From Leifsonia xyli (GTDB lineage Bacteria; Actinomycetota; Actinomycetes; Actinomycetales; Microbacteriaceae): a DNA stretch of 64,000 nucleotides. The stretch lies in the NCBI GenBank assembly GCA_003243275.1, contig QFQR01000003.1, positions 186,001 through 250,000 of the forward strand, read 5' to 3'. Made by a program: the position numbers and the translations under genes. Position 1 is the stretch's first letter. The number at the start of each line of letters is the position of its first letter. Positions 58,820-64,000 of this stretch are shown here, one piece after another. The notes beneath the pieces are model-generated. The model saw nothing but the letters and a program-made list of their open reading frames with translations. It did no database searches and was not told the DNA's origin.

Positions 58820-59037
58820 TCAGCGCGCCCAGCGGTTCCAGCCCCCGCGCGCGAGCGGTGCGCGCAGGCCACGCCGCTCGCGCTCCCACACGGTGGGGGT
58901 GCGCTGCGTGCGCCGGTGCATGCCCGCGAGCTCCTCGAGCGAGGCCTGCAGCACGGCCGTCACCGCCGCGAGCTCCTCGGCGCTCGGATCGCCTCCCACG
59001 ACGCGGATGGCGGGCGGCGTCTCCCGCGGCGACTCGC

Positions 59038-59041
<4 letters not shown>
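58820..59041 (-). CDS. accE: Acyl-CoA carboxylase epsilon subunit
   Basis: A 73-aa protein with RVVGGDPSAEELAAVTAVL and a C-terminal W-rich tail (WERERRGLRAPL...GGWNRWAR), the pattern of the small epsilon subunit that stabilises actinobacterial acyl-CoA carboxylase complexes. GTG 59041 overlaps the accD stop by 4 nt. Confidence 0.88.
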
Positions 59042-60627
<1,586 letters not shown>

Positions 60628-60637
60628 GGCGTTCAGC

Positions 60638-61465
60638 CTATCCGTCGCCCTCCCCGGAGGCGGGGTTGTGCGATCCGACAAAACCGGGGGCGTTCCCTTG
60701 GTCGAGAGCGCGGGGGCGCGGACGCCGGAACAGCCGCGCGAGGCCCCACACGGTGACCTTCCACATCGCCTCGGCGACGACATCCCCGTTCATCTTCGAC
60801 ACCCCGGCGCGGCGCTCGCGGAAGGTGATCGGCACCTCGCGGATGCGCCATCCGGCGTCGTGGGTGCGGATGGTGAGGTCGATCTGGAAGCAGTAGCCGC
60901 GGGAGTCGACGAGCTGGTGGGCGACCTCCTCGAGCACCGCGGCGCGGTAGGCGCGGTAGCCCGCTGTCACGTCGCGCACGGGCAGGCGCAGCATGATGCG
61001 CGCGTAGCTGTTGGCCGCCTTGCTGAGCAGTCGGCGGGAGGTCGGCCAGTCGACGAGCTCGCCGCCCGGCACCCAGCGGGAGCCGATCACGAGCCCCGTC
61101 GCCGGGTCGGCGGCGAGCTCCTCGAGCATCGCGGGGAGGGCGTCGGCCGGGTGCGACCCGTCGGCGTCGAACTCGACGACGATGTCGTAGCCGCGCTCGA
61201 GCGCCCAGGCGAAGCCGGCGAGGTAGGCCCGGCCGAGGCCGTCCTTGCTCGTGCGGTGCAGCACGTGCACACCGGGATCCTCGGCGGCGATGCGCTCGGC
61301 GAGCTCGCCGGTGCCGTCGGGGCTCGCGTCGTCGACGACGAGGATGTCGCACGCGGCCCCCGAGGCCCGCAGGGCGGCGATCGTCGCCTCCAGATTCTCG
61401 GCTTCGTCGTAGGTGGGGGTCACGACCAGGACGCGCCCGAGGCGACGGGCTCCCGAGGACGGCAT
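60638..61465 (-). CDS. DPM1-like polyprenol-phosphate mannosyltransferase (GT2)
   Basis: Transfers mannose (or another hexose) from a GDP-sugar to polyprenyl phosphate on the inner membrane face, supplying lipid-linked sugar for glycoprotein or lipoglycan synthesis. The 275-aa protein has VVTPTYDEAENLE, the first acidic site LVVDDASPDGT, the DxD-type EFDADGSHP, and TAGYRAYR with the downstream R-rich acceptor region. No membrane domain is fused, unlike some DPM1/Lnt fusions. ATG 61465 is chosen because TAGGAT ends 7 nt upstream. Confidence 0.9.
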   Translation of the reverse strand: MPSSGARRLGRVLVVTPTYDEAENLEATIAALRASGAACDILVVDDASPDGTGELAERIAAEDPGVHVLHRTSKDGLGRAYLAGFAWALERGYDIVVEFDADGSHPADALPAMLEELAADPATGLVIGSRWVPGGELVDWPTSRRLLSKAANSYARIMLRLPVRDVTAGYRAYRAAVLEEVAHQLVDSRGYCFQIDLTIRTHDAGWRIREVPITFRERRAGVSKMNGDVVAEAMWKVTVWGLARLFRRPRPRALDQGNAPGFVGSHNPASGEGDG

Positions 61466-61472
61466 GGACGAC

Positions 61473-61482
61473 ATCCTAGGCT
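61473..61482. promoter_or_regulatory. Overlapping divergent -10 boxes
   Basis: Minus-strand TAGGAT (61478-61473) precedes the glycosyltransferase ATG by 7 nt. Plus-strand TAGGCT (61477-61482) precedes the birA ATG by 8 nt. The hexamers share CCTAGG at their centre, so both genes look leaderless and cannot be transcribed at the same instant. Confidence 0.55.
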
Positions 61483-61490
61483 TGACCGCC

Positions 61491-62282
61491 ATGAGCTTCG
61501 ACCGGAGCCGCGGCGTCGCGCACACCCTCTACGAGGTGGCCTCGTCGAGTTCGACGAACACCGAGCTCGCGGCGCGCGCCGACCGCGAGGGGATGGGCGA
61601 CCTGACGGTCCTGCTGACGCGCTACCAGAGCGCAGGCCGGGGCAGGCTCGGGCGGTCGTGGACGGCGCCGCCTGGCGCGTCCGTCGCGGCATCCGTGTTG
61701 CTGCGCCCGCGGCTGAGCGACGGGCAGCCACCGGCACCCGACCGGCTCGGCTGGCTGCCGCTCATCGCCGGGGCCTCGATGGCGGAGGCGATCGGCCAGG
61801 CGCTGCCTGCGCGCGCGGTCGGTCTCAAATGGCCGAACGACGTGCTCGTCGACGGCCGCAAGATCTGCGGCATCCTCGCGGAGCTGCTGCCCGCGGGCAC
61901 GGGGGTCGTGATCGGTGCCGGGGTCAACACCCGGATGACCGCAGAGGAGCTCCCGGTTCCGACGGCGACCTCGCTCGCGGTCGAGGGGGCCCAGGTCGAC
62001 GACGCGCTCGAGGACGCGGTGCTCGCCGCCTACCTCGCGGGGCTGCGCGACCGGATGGCGCGCTACCTCGCCGCGGGGACGGACGCCGACGCATCCGGCA
62101 TCCGCTCCGAGGTGCGCTCGGTGTGCCTCACCCTCGGGCGGTCGGTGAGCGTCGAGCTGCCGGACGGCGGCGCATTGCGCTCGACCGCGGTCGACCTCGA
62201 CCCCGACGGGCGTCTGGTCGTGGTCGACGAGGACGGCACCACCCGGTCTGTCGCGGCGGGCGATGTGACGCACGTCCGCTAG
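61491..62282 (+). CDS. birA: Biotin-[acetyl-CoA-carboxylase] ligase
   Basis: Attaches biotin to the lysine of the BCCP domain in the accA3 product via biotinyl-AMP. The 263-aa protein has the biotin/ATP loop GRGRLGRSW, LKWPNDVLVDGRKICGIL with the catalytic lysine, and a short C-terminal SH3-like domain. It lacks the N-terminal DNA-binding domain, so it is a class I ligase without repressor function. Only 25 bp separate its start from that of the divergent glycosyltransferase gene. Confidence 0.95.
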   Translation: MSFDRSRGVAHTLYEVASSSSTNTELAARADREGMGDLTVLLTRYQSAGRGRLGRSWTAPPGASVAASVLLRPRLSDGQPPAPDRLGWLPLIAGASMAEAIGQALPARAVGLKWPNDVLVDGRKICGILAELLPAGTGVVIGAGVNTRMTAEELPVPTATSLAVEGAQVDDALEDAVLAAYLAGLRDRMARYLAAGTDADASGIRSEVRSVCLTLGRSVSVELPDGGALRSTAVDLDPDGRLVVVDEDGTTRSVAAGDVTHVR

Positions 62283-62291
62283 AACAGGAGC

Positions 62292-62858
62292 ATGACCCAG
62301 GCGATGCCCCACGGCACCTCCGGCCCCGTGCAGACGGTGCAGCCGGAATCCGTGGTGGCGCGGCTGCGTCCGCACGGGCGGGCCATGTTCTGGCCGTGCG
62401 TCGTGCTCATCGCCGACGTCGGCGCGCTCGGCTATTTCGGGGGGACGCTGCCTGCGGCCTGGCAGAACTGGGCGCTGCTCGGTGTCGCCGTGGCGGTCGC
62501 CGTCCTGCTCGTGCTGATGCCGCTCATCGCGTGGCTCGGCCGCAACTACACCATCACGACGCGCCGCATCGTGCTGCGCAGCGGCATCTTCGTGCGCACC
62601 CGCCAGGAGCTGCTGCACAGTCGCGGCTACGACGTGACGGTGCGCAAGGCGGGGTTGCAGGCGATGTTCGGTTCGGGGGATGTGCGGGTCAACACCGGAC
62701 TCGAACGGCCCGTGGTGCTGCGGGACGTGCCGGGCGCCGACCTCGTGCAGGCGACGCTGCACGATCTCATGGAGCTGTCGACGAATCCGGTCGCCGCGCG
62801 GCGACAACAGGAGCGGTCCCGACCGGACGACGAGACGACGGCGTTCGGTCGTCGCTGA
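62292..62858 (+). CDS. PH-domain (bPH2) membrane protein
   Basis: A 188-aa protein with two hydrophobic segments (about residues 34-52 and 58-82) followed by a bacterial PH domain: YTITTRRIVLRSGIFVRTRQEL is the recognition strand pair, then SRGYDVTVRKAGLQAMFGSGDV. Function unknown, often next to birA or cell-envelope genes. ATG 9 nt after birA. Its last 92 nt overlap the 3' end of the GtrA gene on the other strand. Confidence 0.85.
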   Translation: MTQAMPHGTSGPVQTVQPESVVARLRPHGRAMFWPCVVLIADVGALGYFGGTLPAAWQNWALLGVAVAVAVLLVLMPLIAWLGRNYTITTRRIVLRSGIFVRTRQELLHSRGYDVTVRKAGLQAMFGSGDVRVNTGLERPVVLRDVPGADLVQATLHDLMELSTNPVAARRQQERSRPDDETTAFGRR

Positions 62859-63321
62859 GCTCGGCATCGCCCGGGAACACGGCGGGGCCGGTCTCGCCGC
62901 GGTGCGGCGCGAACACCCACAGCTTGTAGAAGGTGAAGCGGAACGCGGTTCCGAGGGCCAGGCCGATGACGTTGCCCGAGATGTTGTCGGCCAGGATGCT
63001 CGTGAAGCCGAGCAGGTAGTGCGATACCCACAGCGAGCCGAGGCCGATCGCCATGCCGCCGAGGCTCACCACCAGGAACTCGACGAACTCCCGCCAGAGC
63101 TGGCGGCCGCGGTGCTCGCGGAAGGTCCAGAAGCGGTTGCCGATCCAGTTCGCGATGATCGCGAGCGCCGTGGAGATGATCTTCGCGAAGACCGGGCCCT
63201 CGTGGAGGTTCTCGGGGGAGAGCACGGTGGCGCGCAGCAGATTGAAGACCCCGAAATCGATGACGAGTCCGATCAGGCCGACAGCACCGAAGCGCGCGAA
63301 CTGCGCCATGAGCTTCCGCAC
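62767..63321 (-). CDS. GtrA-family membrane protein
   Basis: A 184-aa protein with four hydrophobic segments and the family's FGAVGLIGLVIDFGVFNLLR start, IANWIGNRFWTFR and FTFYKLWVF. GtrA-like proteins are thought to flip polyprenyl-phosphate-linked sugars across the membrane, which fits the DPM1-like enzyme 1.3 kb away. GTG 63321 is preceded by GGAAGG at 10 nt; ATG 63309 is the alternative. The 60-residue hydrophilic tail is antisense to the PH-domain gene. Confidence 0.88.
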   Translation of the reverse strand: MRKLMAQFARFGAVGLIGLVIDFGVFNLLRATVLSPENLHEGPVFAKIISTALAIIANWIGNRFWTFREHRGRQLWREFVEFLVVSLGGMAIGLGSLWVSHYLLGFTSILADNISGNVIGLALGTAFRFTFYKLWVFAPHRGETGPAVFPGDAELSDDRTPSSRRPVGTAPVVAARRPDSSTAP

Positions 63322-63407
63322 GCGTCGTGCCTTCCCCGTCGTGGGCCATAGGGTCGTAGAGGCGGCAGTCTAATCGCCGCGACACCCGCGAACCTGGAGA
63401 GTGGCCT

Positions 63408-64000
63408 GTGAGAGTCGGCGTCATCGGCGGCGGGCAGTTGGCCCGGATGATGATCCCTCCCGCCGTCGCGCTCGGCGTCGAGATCCGCGTGCTCGCGGAG
63501 GGCGAGGGCATGTCGGCGGCGCTCGCCGCGACCTCCGTCGGCGACTACCGCGACGTCGCGACGGTGCTCGCTTTCGCCTCCGAGGTCGACGTCGTCACCT
63601 TCGATCACGAACACGTGCCGCAGTCGGTGCTCGCCGCCATGCTCGCCGCGGGGATCCCCGTGCATCCGGGGCCGCAGGCGCTCGCGGTGGCGCAGGACAA
63701 GTCCGTGATGCGCGCGCGACTCGCCGCGCTCGGCGCCCCCGTGCCCGAGTGGGCGGTCGTGACGGATGCGGCGGAGCTCGCCGCCTTCCTCGCCGACCAC
63801 GGCGGGGTCGCGGTCGTGAAGACCCCGCGTGGCGGCTACGACGGCAAGGGCGTGCGCGTGGTGCGCGAAGCATCCGGTGCCGACGACTGGTTCGCGGAGG
63901 CGCAGGAGGGTCTGCTCGTCGAGGAGTTCGTGCCGTTCCGGCGCGAACTCGCGCAGCTCGTCGCCCGGCGACCCTCGGGGGAGGTGCGGGCCTGGCCGCT
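63408..64000 (+). CDS. purK: N5-carboxyaminoimidazole ribonucleotide synthase (5' part)
   Basis: Converts AIR, ATP and bicarbonate to N5-CAIR in purine synthesis. The 197 codons present run off the window without a stop. They open with VGVIGGGQLARMM, then TFDHEHVP (the TxExExV motif with D and H variants), GPQALAVAQDKSVMRARL, and the ATP-grasp VVKTPRGGYDGKGV. GTG start with GGAGAG about 6-7 nt upstream. It is divergent from the GtrA gene. Confidence 0.93.
   Translation, partial: MRVGVIGGGQLARMMIPPAVALGVEIRVLAEGEGMSAALAATSVGDYRDVATVLAFASEVDVVTFDHEHVPQSVLAAMLAAGIPVHPGPQALAVAQDKSVMRARLAALGAPVPEWAVVTDAAELAAFLADHGGVAVVKTPRGGYDGKGVRVVREASGADDWFAEAQEGLLVEEFVPFRRELAQLVARRPSGEVRAWP

Overview
This is a gene-dense, very GC-rich piece of an actinobacterial chromosome. 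The window suggests Microbacteriaceae (order Micrococcales). The reasons are the topA-tmk-holB order, an actinobacterial Tad locus with a DUF4244 pilin-like protein, an acyl-CoA carboxylase with a separate epsilon subunit, many GTG starts with 1-4 nt overlaps, probable leaderless genes, and a striking excess of the word GCATCC/GGATGC. The genus cannot be fixed from the sequence alone. There is no rRNA, prophage, transposase or CRISPR array. One tRNA gene (Thr, anticodon CGT) is present.

Layout. 0.2-3.2 kb: tad pilus/secretion operon. 3.3-9.3 kb: topA, tmk, holB and a lipoprotein hydrolase. 9.4-10.5 kb: tRNA-Thr, a ladder of G6-loop hairpins and a secreted CAP-like protein. 10.5-15.5 kb: Gfo/Idh/MocA oxidoreductase, a D-Ala-D-Ala carboxypeptidase homologue with damaged catalytic motifs, nicotinamidase and succinate-semialdehyde dehydrogenase. 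15.6-20.1 kb (minus): HTH regulator plus ABC exporter with twin operators, a lipoprotein and an MFS transporter. 20.1-23.9 kb (minus): riboflavin operon ribD-ribE-ribBA-ribH behind an FMN riboswitch. 23.9-29 kb (minus): coiled-coil protein, HAD hydrolase, acetyltransferase, trpS, exonuclease III and a YihY-family membrane protein. 29-32.5 kb (minus): sdhCDAB. 32.6 kb: mannose-1-phosphate guanylyltransferase.

33.9-50.0 kb is dominated by nucleoside metabolism. A nucleoside-type ABC importer (binding protein, double ATPase, two permeases) is translationally coupled to cytidine deaminase and thymidine phosphorylase. After a repeat-flanked AbiEi/DUF559-like gene come a nucleoside hydrolase, a divergent S-adenosylhomocysteinase-like protein, an IclR regulator, adenosine deaminase, a PTS EIIA-EIIB pair with no EIIC, a phosphohexomutase and purine nucleoside phosphorylase. 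Read together, these import ribo- and deoxyribonucleosides, strip the bases and send the pentose phosphate to central metabolism.

50-64 kb: LpdA-type flavoprotein, the acyl-CoA carboxylase genes (accA3; accD and accE) with birA for biotinylation, maf, a TrmA-type RNA methyltransferase, a response regulator with a kinase and a kinase-like partner that lacks catalytic motifs, a DPM1-like glycosyltransferase, a PH-domain membrane protein, a GtrA-like protein, and the 5' part of purK running off the window.

The most unusual material is non-coding or repeat-derived: several families of palindromic repeats (9.5, 13.9, 22.0, 26.9, 41.0-42.5 kb). One of them supplies the C-terminal tail of riboflavin synthase and another brackets a single AbiEi-like gene.
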